Part shown: positions 47,805 to 59,278 of the stretch, piece by piece
Numbering within the stretch: the first letter of the stretch is position 1
Layout: the number at the start of each line of letters is the position of its first letter
NCBI RefSeq assembly: GCF_002013895.1
Contig: NZ_MAFQ01000003.1
Location: forward strand, 124,001-188,000
Length of the DNA: 64,000 nucleotides
Direction: 5' to 3'
From: Mycobacteroides franklinii
GTDB taxonomy: Bacteria > Actinomycetota > Actinomycetes > Mycobacteriales > Mycobacteriaceae
Made by a program: the position numbers and the translations under genes
The notes under the pieces: model-generated
Seen by the model: only the letters and a program-made list of their open reading frames with translations
Told to the model about the DNA's origin: nothing
The model's database searches: none

Positions 47805-48682
47805 CCGTCGTCGTCGGATACCTCTCCGGTAAGGGCGGCAAGGGCGCCTTGCACCTGGCGGTCGAATCAGCCCGCGTCTTGGGGACCTCGCTCACCGTCA
47901 CCACGGTGGTGCCGAAGCCATGGACCACACTGTCAAAGGCCAAGATCGACGCCGAATACGCCCAGTGGGCTCAAAAGCTCTCCGAGGATTCAAAAACCGA
48001 GGCCGCCGCATACCTCGAAAAGATCGCTGCCGGAATCGATGTCACGTTTCATAACGTGGCTCACCGCTCGGTGTCCGGCGGCCTGTTGGAAGCCGTCGAG
48101 GCATCCGACGCGGACGTGTTGGTCGTTGGCTCAGCCTCGGAGGGGCGCCTCGGGCAGGTGGTCCTGGGATCGACAGGTGACCGGCTGCTGCACTCCTCCC
48201 CCGTCCCGCTGGCCATCAGTCCGCGCGGCTACCGCGGGTCGAAAGCCGGCACGGTCAGTCGGGTGACGTGTGGCTATCCCGGTACTGAAGACGCGGTCGA
48301 TGTTGTGCAACAAGCAGTTCGGCTGACGCAGCGACTGCATGCACCGCTGCGTGTGGTCACCTTCGCCGTGCGCGGCCGCACCATGCTCACCGCGGGCGTC
48401 GGTCCCGAGGCCGAGGACGCGGTACTCGCCAGTTGGGTCGCCCAGTCCGAGGAGGCGCTGGCGTCGCTCCGTCAGAACGGCATCGTGACACCCGATGTGG
48501 ACTTGAAGGTCGTGACAGGCGATACCTGGGATGACGCCTTGGACAACGCCGAGTGGGTCGATGGCGAGCTGCTGGTCCTCGGCAGCCGCCCACACAGCAC
48601 CGTCGCCCGTGTCTTCCTCGGGTCCCGCGCAACCAAGATCGTCAGGCACAGCCCGGTCCCCGTCGTGGTGATGCCGGGCTAG
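47801..48682 (+). CDS. Universal stress protein family, tandem Usp domains
   Basis: 293 residues, two Usp domains. The first (VVVGYLSGKGGKGALHLAVESARVLG) ends with DVLVVGSASEGRLGQVVLGSTGDRLLHSSPVPL. The second (about 145-293) ends GELLVLGSRPHSTVARVFLGSRATKIVRHSPVPVVVMPG. The G-2x-G-9x-(S/T) ATP-binding pattern is visible in both. Its start overlaps rocE by 4 bp, so it is translated with the permease. The same linkage occurs at Rv2319c in M. tuberculosis (from memory). It may modulate transport. Confidence 0.9.
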   Translation: MTVVVGYLSGKGGKGALHLAVESARVLGTSLTVTTVVPKPWTTLSKAKIDAEYAQWAQKLSEDSKTEAAAYLEKIAAGIDVTFHNVAHRSVSGGLLEAVEASDADVLVVGSASEGRLGQVVLGSTGDRLLHSSPVPLAISPRGYRGSKAGTVSRVTCGYPGTEDAVDVVQQAVRLTQRLHAPLRVVTFAVRGRTMLTAGVGPEAEDAVLASWVAQSEEALASLRQNGIVTPDVDLKVVTGDTWDDALDNAEWVDGELLVLGSRPHSTVARVFLGSRATKIVRHSPVPVVVMPG

Positions 48683-48692
48683 CCCAGGAGGT

Positions 48693-49556
<864 letters not shown>

Positions 49557-49569
49557 CTAGCAGCATTTC

Positions 49570-49583
49570 TAGAACGTGTTCCA
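49570..49583 (-). promoter_or_regulatory. KstR-like box upstream of the SDR gene
   Basis: TAGAACGTGTTCCA fits TnnAACnnGTTnnA and lies about 44 bp before the SDR start. It could place the mycofactocin-coupled dehydrogenase under steroid-responsive control. A single match is suggestive only. Confidence 0.4.
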
Positions 49584-49702
49584 GATTGAGGGCCGCTCAG
49601 CGGGCAGAACGCCGCCCACGACGATCGAGCAGGCGCCGGCCATGCATCGGGCGTTCAACCGCGCCCCGCCATCGATCGCATCGAGGAACCCACAGGGTCG
49701 AA

Positions 49703-50503
49703 CTAGAGGTCGCGGAGGATCGCCGCACGCTTGTCGTTGTATTCGACCTCGGACACCAGTGACGCCAGCTTGAGTCGATCAAGCTCTGCAAGCCGGTCTG
49801 CTACCGAACCGCTGGTGCCGGCGTCCGCGCTGGACGACTGCTGGGCCCCGTCCGTCTTGCGCAAAATCGCATCAATCTGTTGACGAACAACAGGATTCGA
49901 GCGGATGTCCACCACACCGTCGGTGCCGATACCGTTGGCCCTGAGCACCTTCATGATCTCGAAGAGCGGGCCGGCCTGCCCGGTGAGGTCGTACTCGCGC
50001 CCCTGGGAGGAACTGCTGAACTTGGCCGGCACCTGCCCATTGAGTAATGCGCTGCGCTGCCAGTCGATCTGGAATTGCTCGGTGCCGGGAACGACCAGCA
50101 CGACCAGTTTGCCGCGCGAGAGGGTCGGCACCTGAAGTACCGATACCCGGGCCCGCGTCTCGGCGCGGAACGGGCTTATTCCGTCGCCATGCACCTGCAG
50201 GGTCAGCTTGATGACCGGCTGGTCGTTGACGGTCATCCCGGTCTCATTTGCCGCCACCACGTCGGCGAGCGCGAGAATTCCGTTGGCCTCCAATAGCTTG
50301 CGGGCCTCGTCGTTCTTGGTGAACAGCAAGGTCAACACGAAAGCCAAGACCACGATCCCGATGGTGATGCCGATACCGCTGTACAACATCCAGCTCGTGG
50401 CGGGTTCGTCGATCACGTAATACATCACGATGAAAATTGGCCCGACGATCCCACACAGCAGCGAGAAAGCCAGGATTTTGAGGAAGCGTGCGACCACGTT
50501 CAT
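49703..50503 (-). CDS. Membrane protein with C-terminal SHOCT-like domain
   Basis: About 266 residues. Two transmembrane helices near the N-terminus (FLKILAFSLLCGIVGPIFIVMYYV and YSGIGITIGIVVLAFVLTLLF) are followed by a cytoplasmic region with a beta-rich domain (VHGDGISPFRAETRARVSVLQVP). It ends in a SHOCT-like helix pair (DRLAELDRLKLASLVSEVEYNDKRAAIL). SHOCT domains are short oligomerisation modules. ATG 50503 (12 bp after GGAGG) is used; ATG 50515 and ATG 50542 are alternatives. The function is unknown. It is divergent from the MpaB-like pair. Confidence 0.75.
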   Translation of the reverse strand: MNVVARFLKILAFSLLCGIVGPIFIVMYYVIDEPATSWMLYSGIGITIGIVVLAFVLTLLFTKNDEARKLLEANGILALADVVAANETGMTVNDQPVIKLTLQVHGDGISPFRAETRARVSVLQVPTLSRGKLVVLVVPGTEQFQIDWQRSALLNGQVPAKFSSSSQGREYDLTGQAGPLFEIMKVLRANGIGTDGVVDIRSNPVVRQQIDAILRKTDGAQQSSSADAGTSGSVADRLAELDRLKLASLVSEVEYNDKRAAILRDL

Positions 50504-50772
50504 AGGGATCATCATCCTCCAGTCGCCCACGCTGATCATCACAAACGGACGAGGCAGGACGGGCCGGCATCCACATTTGCGCGCAGAGCCTGGAGGTCCT
50601 CAAAACGGGCAAGTACACACCGACATTGCCTAAACCGATCGTTTCTCCGGAGACATCGACGCTGGCAATCAGTCGCCCGCCGCCGGGGATGACATGAAGG
50701 CGCCGACCGCCGGCGAGAAGACCGAGACCGCATCGAACCCACTGCGTGACAAACGCAGACGGCCGTCTTATA

Positions 50773-50792
50773 TTGGCAATGGATGTTGTCAA
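50773..50792 (+). promoter_or_regulatory. Inverted-repeat operator before the first MpaB-like gene
   Basis: TTGGCAA-TGGATG-TTGTCAA is an imperfect dyad ending 32 bp before the ATG at 50825. An almost identical element occurs before the second paralogue (52251). The spacing from dyad to start is the same (32 bp) in both. Confidence 0.6.
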
Positions 50793-50824
50793 CGATGCCG
50801 ACATCGCCGACAGGAGGCACTCGC

Positions 50825-52207
50825 ATGCCCAAGCTCATCGTGGTCGACCAACCGCTACCCGGCGAACCCCACCCGTACGACTACTACCACCGCCCCGGAA
50901 TGGACTTACGCCCAATCCCTGAGGGCAAGAACGAATTCGGCTGGATCTGGCGCCACTGTCGCCACGTCCTGTTCGATAACTGGTTCGACGTCGAGGACCA
51001 CGTCTCCCCGACCCCACTGACGCGGGTTTTCGACGATCACATGTGGCAGGGTGACGAGCTGATGGACGCCGTGGTGGCCATGTTCGAGCGGCTGGGATCC
51101 GCACAGGCGCGGCCCCTCTTCGAACAGGCCATCACCCAAGGCATCGACTCCCTGGACGATCCGCCGGAAGAGCTGCGCGCACTTCTGGAAGATGCCTACC
51201 GGGTCCCGGAATGGTGGGACCCGGTCAAGGCGGAGCGCGGCCGGGTCCGCCTCAATCAAATGGCCGCGCCCACGGTGCTCCTGATGACATCGTTCGGAGT
51301 CTTCGACACCGTGATGAACTCGGACGTATCGGCCACCACCGGCGCCTCCGGCAGGTTCCGCGACCAGGGTCAACAACGCCTCCTTGAGACCGCACGCTTC
51401 TTCGCAGCACTGCGCGACCGCGATGCCATGCTTCCAGGGTCATGGCAGATACAGATGACACTGCGCGTTCGTCTCGTACATTCCTTGGCCCGCAAGGGCC
51501 TTCGCTCCGCGTGGGGCCCGGATAACTTCGCCAATTTCGGCGTGCCCATCTCCAACTCGTCGATGTGCGGATTCATCGAGGCCGAATCACTGGGACAGAT
51601 GCTCATCGAGCATCGGTTCGGTCGGCCCTGCAGCCTCGACGAACTCGATGACGCGTGGCATTACATGACGCGATGGGCGTTGCTCTTCGGCATCACCGAG
51701 GAGATCTGCCCCAAGACCGGGACCGACGCCATGCGCAATCTCGACTATCTGCTGGCACGCTCCGGCGACGCCTCGCGCTGGCGGGTCGAACTCGTCGAGG
51801 TCCTCTCGGCGCTGCCCTCGGCCGTCATCGCTCCCCTACCCGTAGCACGTTTCCGCAGGCTGCTCAGCGACGCGATGTTCATCGCCGGCATCGGCGCGCC
51901 GGGCTGGGTCCTGATGGGCCCCAAGGCGATGGACGAATTCGTCCGCGGCACCAGCTATGAGCACCTCCCCCGCCAAATCCCCGGCATGGCCCTGCACGCC
52001 GCGATGTCGGTCAGCGCCAGAATCGCCGCGATCCGCGATCGAGTCCCGGGCACGCACATGGCACGCAGGATCGTCTACGGCACCCTGCTGCCCAATCCGA
52101 GCACGGTGATGAACCCGGCCTTTGGCCTCCTCGAGAGGCTCAACAAGGTCACCTCGACCTACACCATGCACGACAACAACACCGCCGGACGCGCCTTTGC
52201 CCGGTAG
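50825..52207 (+). CDS. Oxygenase MpaB family (DUF2236) protein, copy 1
   Basis: 460 residues. The DUF2236/MpaB family is named after the ER-bound oxygenase of mycophenolic acid synthesis and includes the latex-clearing protein Lcp, with a heme-dependent oxygenase fold. The RVRLVHSLARKGLRSAWG segment contains the conserved His/Arg pattern. PEWWDPVKAERGRVRLN, TVLLMTSFGVFDTVMNSDVSATTGA and SSMCGFIEAESLG are shared with the next gene. The first 30 residues (LIVVDQPLPGEPHPYDYYHRPGMDL) have no signal peptide. ATG 50825 follows AGGAGG. Substrate unknown, with hydrophobic lipids likely. Confidence 0.85.
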   Translation: MPKLIVVDQPLPGEPHPYDYYHRPGMDLRPIPEGKNEFGWIWRHCRHVLFDNWFDVEDHVSPTPLTRVFDDHMWQGDELMDAVVAMFERLGSAQARPLFEQAITQGIDSLDDPPEELRALLEDAYRVPEWWDPVKAERGRVRLNQMAAPTVLLMTSFGVFDTVMNSDVSATTGASGRFRDQGQQRLLETARFFAALRDRDAMLPGSWQIQMTLRVRLVHSLARKGLRSAWGPDNFANFGVPISNSSMCGFIEAESLGQMLIEHRFGRPCSLDELDDAWHYMTRWALLFGITEEICPKTGTDAMRNLDYLLARSGDASRWRVELVEVLSALPSAVIAPLPVARFRRLLSDAMFIAGIGAPGWVLMGPKAMDEFVRGTSYEHLPRQIPGMALHAAMSVSARIAAIRDRVPGTHMARRIVYGTLLPNPSTVMNPAFGLLERLNKVTSTYTMHDNNTAGRAFAR

Positions 52208-52250
52208 TTCGACAACTCACCACTTGTGAGCCCCGACCAGGCGGCCTAAT

Positions 52251-52272
52251 ATTGACAATGCACGTTGTCAAT
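52251..52272 (+). promoter_or_regulatory. Inverted-repeat operator before the second MpaB-like gene
   Basis: ATTGACAA-TGCACG-TTGTCAAT is a perfect dyad with 8-bp arms, 32 bp before the ATG at 52305. It is directly followed by the palindrome TGACGTCGACGTCA (52272-52285). The first gene has a degenerate version of both. The first arm also resembles a -35 box. Confidence 0.7.
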
Positions 52273-52304
52273 GACGTCGACGTCAAATCGCAGGAGGCGC
52301 TCGG

Positions 52305-53654
52305 ATGTCCAAGCTCACCGTGGTCGACAAACCGCAGTCAGGCGAACCGCACCCATTTGATTACTACTTCCGCCAGGGAATGGACCTACGTCCAATTCCC
52401 GAGGGCAAGAACGAATTCGGCTGGATATGGCGTCACTGCCGGCACTACCTGTTCGATCCCTGGTTCGACGTTGAGGACGAGGTAACTCCCACCCCGGCAA
52501 CCCGCATATTCGATGACCACATGTGGCAGGGCGACGAGCCGATGGACGCTGTGGTGGAGCTGTTTCACGAACTCGGCTCCGCCGAGGCTCGCGCCCTGTT
52601 CGAGCAGGCCGTCGAGCACGGCGTCGATAGCCTGGACAATCCTCCCGAGGCGCTACGCGCACTGTTCGCGGATGCCTACCGAGTGCCACAGTGGTGGGAT
52701 CCGGAAAAGGCCGAACGAGGACGACTGCGCGCGCGGCAGGTAACCACCGCAACCACCGCCGTCATGACGACCTTTGCAGTCTTCGATACCGTCATGAACT
52801 CGGATGTGTCGGCAGCGACCGGAGCCACCGGCCGGTTCCGCTATCAGAGTGCCCAACGGCTGGCCGAGACCAACCGGTTCTTCTCGATGATCTTCGATCG
52901 TGACGGCCTGGTACCCGGCTCGGAGCAGATCAAACTGACCATGCGGGTGCGGCTGGTGCACTCCCTGGCCCGGCGGGGCCTGCGCAGCGCCTGGGGCGAG
53001 GACAACTACGCCCAATTCGGCGCACCCATCTCGAACGCATCCATGTGCGGGTTCATCGAGGCGATGCTGGGGGCGCTCCTTGTCGACTACCGCCTCGGAC
53101 GGTCTTGCACGCTAAGGGAAATCGATGATGTCTGGCACTATCTGCTGCGGTGGGCGCTGATGTTCGGTGTCACCGAAGACCTGCTGCCGCGCACCGGCAT
53201 CGACGCCATGCGCAATCTTGATTACCTACTGGCACGCTCGGGTGACGCCTCGCGCTGGCGCGTCGAGCTCATCGAGGCGTTGGCCACGGGCATGTCGGGC
53301 GCGCGCAGTGGCCCGGTCAGACGCCTCTTCGCGGAGGTGATCGCCGGCCCCGGCTCCATGCTGATGGGACCGGCGGCCATGGACGAGTTCTTCCGGGACA
53401 CAACCTTTGAGGGCGTCAATCATCGTTTGTCGGGCTGGCTATTCAGCAGAGCGGCCGCGGTCAATGCACAAGCGAGCGCGGCGATGGACCGACTCCCCGG
53501 AATCGGCCTGGTGCGTCGGCAGTTGGACTCCTTCAACCCCAATCCCAGTGCGGTGCAGAACCTTTTGTCCGAGTTCATCGAGAAGCGCGGCAAGGTGGCC
53601 TCGACGTACACCATGCACGACAACAACACCTCCGGGCACGCGTTCGCACGCTGA
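52305..53654 (+). CDS. Oxygenase MpaB family (DUF2236) protein, copy 2
   Basis: 449 residues, highly similar along its full length to the preceding gene product. Shared blocks are LTVVDKPQSGEPHPFDYYFRQ, EGKNEFGWIWRHCRHYLFD, RVRLVHSLARRGLRSAWG, DAMRNLDYLLARSGDASRWRVEL and the C-terminus KVASTYTMHDNNTSGHAFAR. The two genes are separated by 97 bp carrying their common operator. The His/Arg motif is conserved in both, so both should be active. The copies differ most in the middle (residues 330-400). ATG 52305 follows AGGAGG. Confidence 0.85.
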   Translation: MSKLTVVDKPQSGEPHPFDYYFRQGMDLRPIPEGKNEFGWIWRHCRHYLFDPWFDVEDEVTPTPATRIFDDHMWQGDEPMDAVVELFHELGSAEARALFEQAVEHGVDSLDNPPEALRALFADAYRVPQWWDPEKAERGRLRARQVTTATTAVMTTFAVFDTVMNSDVSAATGATGRFRYQSAQRLAETNRFFSMIFDRDGLVPGSEQIKLTMRVRLVHSLARRGLRSAWGEDNYAQFGAPISNASMCGFIEAMLGALLVDYRLGRSCTLREIDDVWHYLLRWALMFGVTEDLLPRTGIDAMRNLDYLLARSGDASRWRVELIEALATGMSGARSGPVRRLFAEVIAGPGSMLMGPAAMDEFFRDTTFEGVNHRLSGWLFSRAAAVNAQASAAMDRLPGIGLVRRQLDSFNPNPSAVQNLLSEFIEKRGKVASTYTMHDNNTSGHAFAR

Positions 53655-53691
53655 ATTCGACGTTGACGGAATATCGACGTTGGCGCACAAC

Positions 53692-53729
53692 GAAAACGGC
53701 GCCCACCCCGAAGGGTGAGCGCCGTTTTC
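53692..53729. terminator. Bidirectional terminator between the MpaB pair and tuf
   Basis: A 17-bp stem with one mismatch (arms GAAAACGGCGCCCACCC and GGGTGAGCGCCGTTTTC) closes on CGAA. AAAA and TTTT flank it, so it functions in both directions between the convergent second MpaB gene and tuf. Confidence 0.85.
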
Positions 53730-53743
53730 TTGGCGTCTTTAGA

Positions 53744-54937
53744 TCACTTGAGGATCTTGGTCACGCGACCGGCGCCGACGGTACGGCCACCTTCACGGAT
53801 CGCGAAACGCAGGCCCTCGTCCATGGCGACCGGCTGGATCAGCTTGACGGAGATGTCGGTGTTGTCACCGGGCATAACCATCTCGGTGCCTTCCGGCAGC
53901 GTCACAACACCGGTCACGTCGGTGGTGCGGAAGTAGAACTGCGGACGGTAGTTGTTGAAGAACGGCGTGTGACGGCCGCCCTCGTCCTTGGACAGGATGT
54001 AGACGCTGCCCTCGAACTCGGTGTGCGGGGTGGTGGTGCCGGGCTTGACCACAACCTGGCCACGCTCGACGTCCTCACGCTTCACACCACGAACCAGCAG
54101 ACCGACGTTGTCACCGGCCTGGCCCTGATCCAGCAGCTTGCGGAACATCTCAACACCGGTGACCGTGGTCTTGGTGGTGGTGTCCTTGATGCCGACGATC
54201 TCGACGTCCTCGTTCACGTTGATCACGCCACGCTCGACGCGACCGGTCACCACGGTGCCACGACCGGTGATGGTGAACACGTCCTCGACGGGCATCAGGA
54301 ACGGCTTGTCGGTTTCGCGGACCGGGTCCGGGATCGACTCGTCAACCGCGTCCATCAGGTCGGCAACGGTCTTGCCCCACTCGGCGTCGCCCTCGAGCGC
54401 CTTGAGCGCCGAGACACGCACCACGGGAGCGTTGTCGCCGTCGAAGTCCTGGCTGCTCAGCAGTTCCCGGACCTCCATCTCGACGAGCTCCAGCAGCTCC
54501 TCGTCGTCCACCATGTCGGACTTGTTCAGCGCGACGAGGATGTAGGGCACACCCACCTGACGGGCGAGCAGCACGTGCTCGCGAGTCTGCGGCATGGGGC
54601 CGTCGGTCGCGGCAACCACCAGAATCGCACCGTCCATCTGGGCAGCACCGGTGATCATGTTCTTGATGTAGTCAGCGTGACCGGGGGCGTCGACGTGCGC
54701 GTAGTGACGCTTCTCGGTCTGGTACTCCACGTGCGAGATGTTGATCGTGATACCACGAGCCTTCTCTTCGGGAGCGTTGTCGATCTGGTCGAAGGCCGAC
54801 GCCTCGTTCAAATCGGGATACTTGTCGTGCAGCACCTTCGTGATAGCTGCAGTGAGAGTGGTCTTGCCGTGGTCAACGTGACCGATGGTCCCGATGTTGA
54901 CGTGCGGCTTCGTCCGCTCGAACTTCGCCTTCGCCAC
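53744..54937 (-). CDS. tuf: Elongation factor Tu
   Basis: 397 residues. EF-Tu brings aminoacyl-tRNA to the ribosome. The P-loop [14 protein letters not shown] (residues about 19-32), switch [24 protein letters not shown], and NKSD guanine-specificity motif ([15 protein letters not shown]) are intact. C-terminal beta domains end [14 protein letters not shown]. It is the last gene of the str operon, 68 bp after fusA, and a strong terminator follows. Only one tuf is seen in the window. Confidence 0.99.
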   Translation of the reverse strand: MAKAKFERTKPHVNIGTIGHVDHGKTTLTAAITKVLHDKYPDLNEASAFDQIDNAPEEKARGITINISHVEYQTEKRHYAHVDAPGHADYIKNMITGAAQMDGAILVVAATDGPMPQTREHVLLARQVGVPYILVALNKSDMVDDEELLELVEMEVRELLSSQDFDGDNAPVVRVSALKALEGDAEWGKTVADLMDAVDESIPDPVRETDKPFLMPVEDVFTITGRGTVVTGRVERGVINVNEDVEIVGIKDTTTKTTVTGVEMFRKLLDQGQAGDNVGLLVRGVKREDVERGQVVVKPGTTTPHTEFEGSVYILSKDEGGRHTPFFNNYRPQFYFRTTDVTGVVTLPEGTEMVMPGDNTDISVKLIQPVAMDEGLRFAIREGGRTVGAGRVTKILK

Positions 54938-55005
54938 TTGTGTCCTCCTGGACTCTTGTTGTTATTACTTACAGTTTTGCGCCAGGGGCGCGGTGCTCCG
55001 GCGGA

Positions 55006-57111
<2,106 letters not shown>

Positions 57112-57197
57112 AGAAGTTTCCGCTCTTTCGCTTCGAATTTAGGAAGGGTGCGCTGGACGCGCTGGCGGGCCTCGCTATGAGGTGAGGCCCGTCAAGA

Positions 57198-57668
57198 TCA
57201 CCAGCGGTAGTGCGCGAACGCCCGGTTGGCCTCGGCCATCTTGTGAACATCCTCGCGGCGCTTCACCGAAGCACCCAGGCCATTGCTGGCGTCCAGGATC
57301 TCGTTCGCCAACCGCTCAATCATGGTCTTTTCCCGACGAGCCCGCGAGAAGCTGACCAACCAGCGCAGGGCCAGAGTGGTGGAGCGATCGGGGCGAACCT
57401 CGACCGGCACCTGGTAGGTGGCGCCACCGACGCGGCGGCTACGCACCTCAAGGGCGGGCTTGACGTTGTCCATCGCACGCTTGAGCGTCACGACCGGATC
57501 GGTGCCGGTCTTGTCGCGGGCCTGCTCCAGGGCGCCGTACACGATGCGCTCGGCGATGGACTTCTTGCCATCGAGCAGCACCTTGTTGACCAGCTGGGTC
57601 ACCAGCTGGGAGCTGTAAACCGGGTCGTTAACCAGGGGGCGCGACGGCGCGGGTCCCTTGCGTGGCAT
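57198..57668 (-). CDS. rpsG: 30S ribosomal protein S7
   Basis: 156 residues. S7 is a primary 16S rRNA 3'-domain binder and the translational repressor of the str operon in E. coli. [20 protein letters not shown] opens the sequence, and [19 protein letters not shown] and [19 protein letters not shown] are conserved. Its ATG overlaps the rpsL stop by one base. Confidence 0.98.
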   Translation of the reverse strand: MPRKGPAPSRPLVNDPVYSSQLVTQLVNKVLLDGKKSIAERIVYGALEQARDKTGTDPVVTLKRAMDNVKPALEVRSRRVGGATYQVPVEVRPDRSTTLALRWLVSFSRARREKTMIERLANEILDASNGLGASVKRREDVHKMAEANRAFAHYRW

Positions 57669-58042
57669 TAGCTCTTCTCCTTCTTGGCGCCATAGCGGCT
57701 GCGAGCCTGCTTGCGGTTCTTGACTCCCTGGGTATCCAGCGAGCCGCGGATGATCTTGTAGCGCACACCGGGGAGGTCCTTCACACGACCACCGCGCACG
57801 AGCACCATCGAGTGCTCCTGCAGGTTGTGACCCTCACCCGGGATGTAAGCGGTGACCTCCACCGCGCTGGTCAGCCGCACACGGGCCACCTTCCGCAGCG
57901 CCGAGTTCGGCTTCTTCGGGGTGGTGGTGTAGACGCGGGTGCACACGCCACGGCGCTGCGGGCTGCCCTTCAGGGCCGCAGTCTTCACCTTGGCGATCTT
58001 GTCCCGGCGACCCTTACGGACCAGCTGGTTGATGGTTGGCAT
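57668..58042 (-). CDS. rpsL: 30S ribosomal protein S12
   Basis: 124 residues. S12 governs decoding accuracy and is the target of high-level streptomycin resistance mutations. Lys43 (in [12 protein letters not shown]) and Lys88 (in [10 protein letters not shown]) are the wild-type, streptomycin-susceptible residues. The sequence [15 protein letters not shown] is standard. It is the first gene of the str operon, with a leader of about 230 bp that contains a promoter-like element. Confidence 0.99.
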   Translation of the reverse strand: MPTINQLVRKGRRDKIAKVKTAALKGSPQRRGVCTRVYTTTPKKPNSALRKVARVRLTSAVEVTAYIPGEGHNLQEHSMVLVRGGRVKDLPGVRYKIIRGSLDTQGVKNRKQARSRYGAKKEKS

Positions 58043-58273
58043 GTACCGGCTTTCTGTCTCTAGCTACTACTGGGCTCTAGCACTGCGAGCCCTTCTAAAG
58101 GCCCTTTGTCCTGCGGTTTTCGCCCGATTCGGTATCCCGAGGCCGGGCGTGTCGCACGCACCGCGGCCGCGAAGAAAAACTCCTTCACCCTCTGGGCATG
58201 CGAATTGACCTGGCGCCTTATTTGACCCCCACCGGGGCTACCAGCGGTGGCCATTGGCCAGGCACAGCGCCCT

Positions 58274-58303
58274 ACCATACCAGGGCTGATCACAGTGAGA
58301 CAA
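58274..58303 (-). promoter_or_regulatory. Candidate sigma-A promoter of the str operon
   Basis: TTGTCT (58303-58298) and TATGGT (58279-58274) are 18 bp apart on the minus strand, about 230 bp before rpsL. The -10 TAnnnT fit is good. It lies between the rpsL leader and the tandem repeat. The 58043-58273 stretch is the untranslated leader and contains no gene. Confidence 0.5.
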
Positions 58304-58386
58304 ACTCGCCTACCAGGGACAAAGCGCTGGTAGGCGGCGACTCACCAACACCCGAGCAACGCGCCCGACTGAGCCGCCCACTTTGC

Positions 58387-58501
58387 GCACCAGGCGCTCA
58401 TCAAACCACTCTGCTCTTCGCGCCAGGCGCTCATCAAACCACTCTGCTCTTCGCGCCAGGCGCTCATCAAACCACTCTGCTCTTCGCGCCAGGCGCTCAT
58501 C
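58387..58501. repeat. 33-bp tandem repeat (3.5 copies)
   Basis: Three complete 33-bp copies (58387-58419, 58420-58452, 58453-58485) and a 16-bp partial copy (58486-58501). Each begins GCGCCAGGCGCTCATC (GCACC in the first) and continues into a shared ACCACTCTGCTCTTC. Each contains the near-palindrome GCGCCAGGCGC. Read on the minus strand, the partial copy holds the stop codon of the TetR gene, so the array starts exactly at the end of that gene. The unit length of 33 is a multiple of three, and open frames pass through it, but no protein is supported. A VNTR is likely. Confidence 0.9.
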
Positions 58502-59105
58502 GCCGCTCGGCAAGACCCGAGGCGAAGCGGTGCACCATCTCCGTGAACGCGATATCGGGATCCATCTCGATCCCTGCCATGAAGCCGGTCATCTCCAGCA
58601 TGACGAAACCGTGCATCGCCGCCCACAGCTCGACGCCGGCGTGAAAGGCGGTGTCTTCATTGAGGCCGTACACGCCGATGGCTTCGGTCGCGGGTTTGGC
58701 CAGCTCACGTGCGTCGATGGTCGGGCGATTCACGTCATCCAGGAACGGCATCCGGGTCAATGCGGCGTATCTGCCGGGATGGTGGTGCGCGTAACTGCGG
58801 TATGCGCCCGCCATCGCCAGGATCGCATCCTCGCTGGAGCGGCCCGAACTCACGGTGTGCAGCATGCCGACAATCTCGGCGAGCACCCGGTCGCGCACCT
58901 CGTGGCGCAGATCATCGAGGCTGTCCACATGGTTATAGAGCGACGGCCCCTTGGTGCCGAGCTCGACGGCCAATGCGTTGATGGTCAACGCATCCCAACC
59001 CGCCCGGTCAAGAAAGGACAGTGCGGCGTTGACGACGGTGTCCCGGTTGAGCCGTGTTGCCCGCGCAGGGGATCTGCGGTGCGCGGTTGCGGGCTCGGTC
59101 GTCAC
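58497..59105 (-). CDS. TetR-family transcriptional regulator
   Basis: 202 residues. The N-terminal helix-turn-helix is recognisable (LNRDTVVNAALSFLDRAGWDALTINALAVELGTKGPSLYNHVDSLDDL), and the C-terminal domain is of the TetR_C_33/WHG type (SYAHHHPGRYAAL, GVELWAAMHGFVMLE). GTG 59105 removes an unlikely Arg-rich extension present in the longer frame. It lies divergent to the first DUF3060 gene, with 173 bp between them, and may regulate it. The position corresponds to Rv0681 in M. tuberculosis (from memory). The stop codon is inside the first partial copy of the tandem repeat. Confidence 0.88.
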   Translation of the reverse strand: MTTEPATAHRRSPARATRLNRDTVVNAALSFLDRAGWDALTINALAVELGTKGPSLYNHVDSLDDLRHEVRDRVLAEIVGMLHTVSSGRSSEDAILAMAGAYRSYAHHHPGRYAALTRMPFLDDVNRPTIDARELAKPATEAIGVYGLNEDTAFHAGVELWAAMHGFVMLEMTGFMAGIEMDPDIAFTEMVHRFASGLAERR

Positions 59106-59278
59106 GTGTGGCCGCCTTCGAGGGTGAGTCGTTCTAGTTCGGGCTGTTTGGTACGGCCTTCTGGGCAGATGGCCTGCTATGACCCTATCTCCCCCACCAC
59201 CACCTTTGTGTTTGTCTGCCCATCGAGCCTGTCGTGGCGTGCCGTGGCCTATTCTCATCGAGTGATCAGGACGCCGAA

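Noticed and set aside
54938..55005. tRNA gene next to tuf
   Set aside because: The tuf-fusA spacer is only 68 bp and shows no cloverleaf.
58387..58501. CRISPR array
   Set aside because: The 33-bp units are contiguous with no unique spacers, and no cas genes are nearby. It is a plain tandem repeat.
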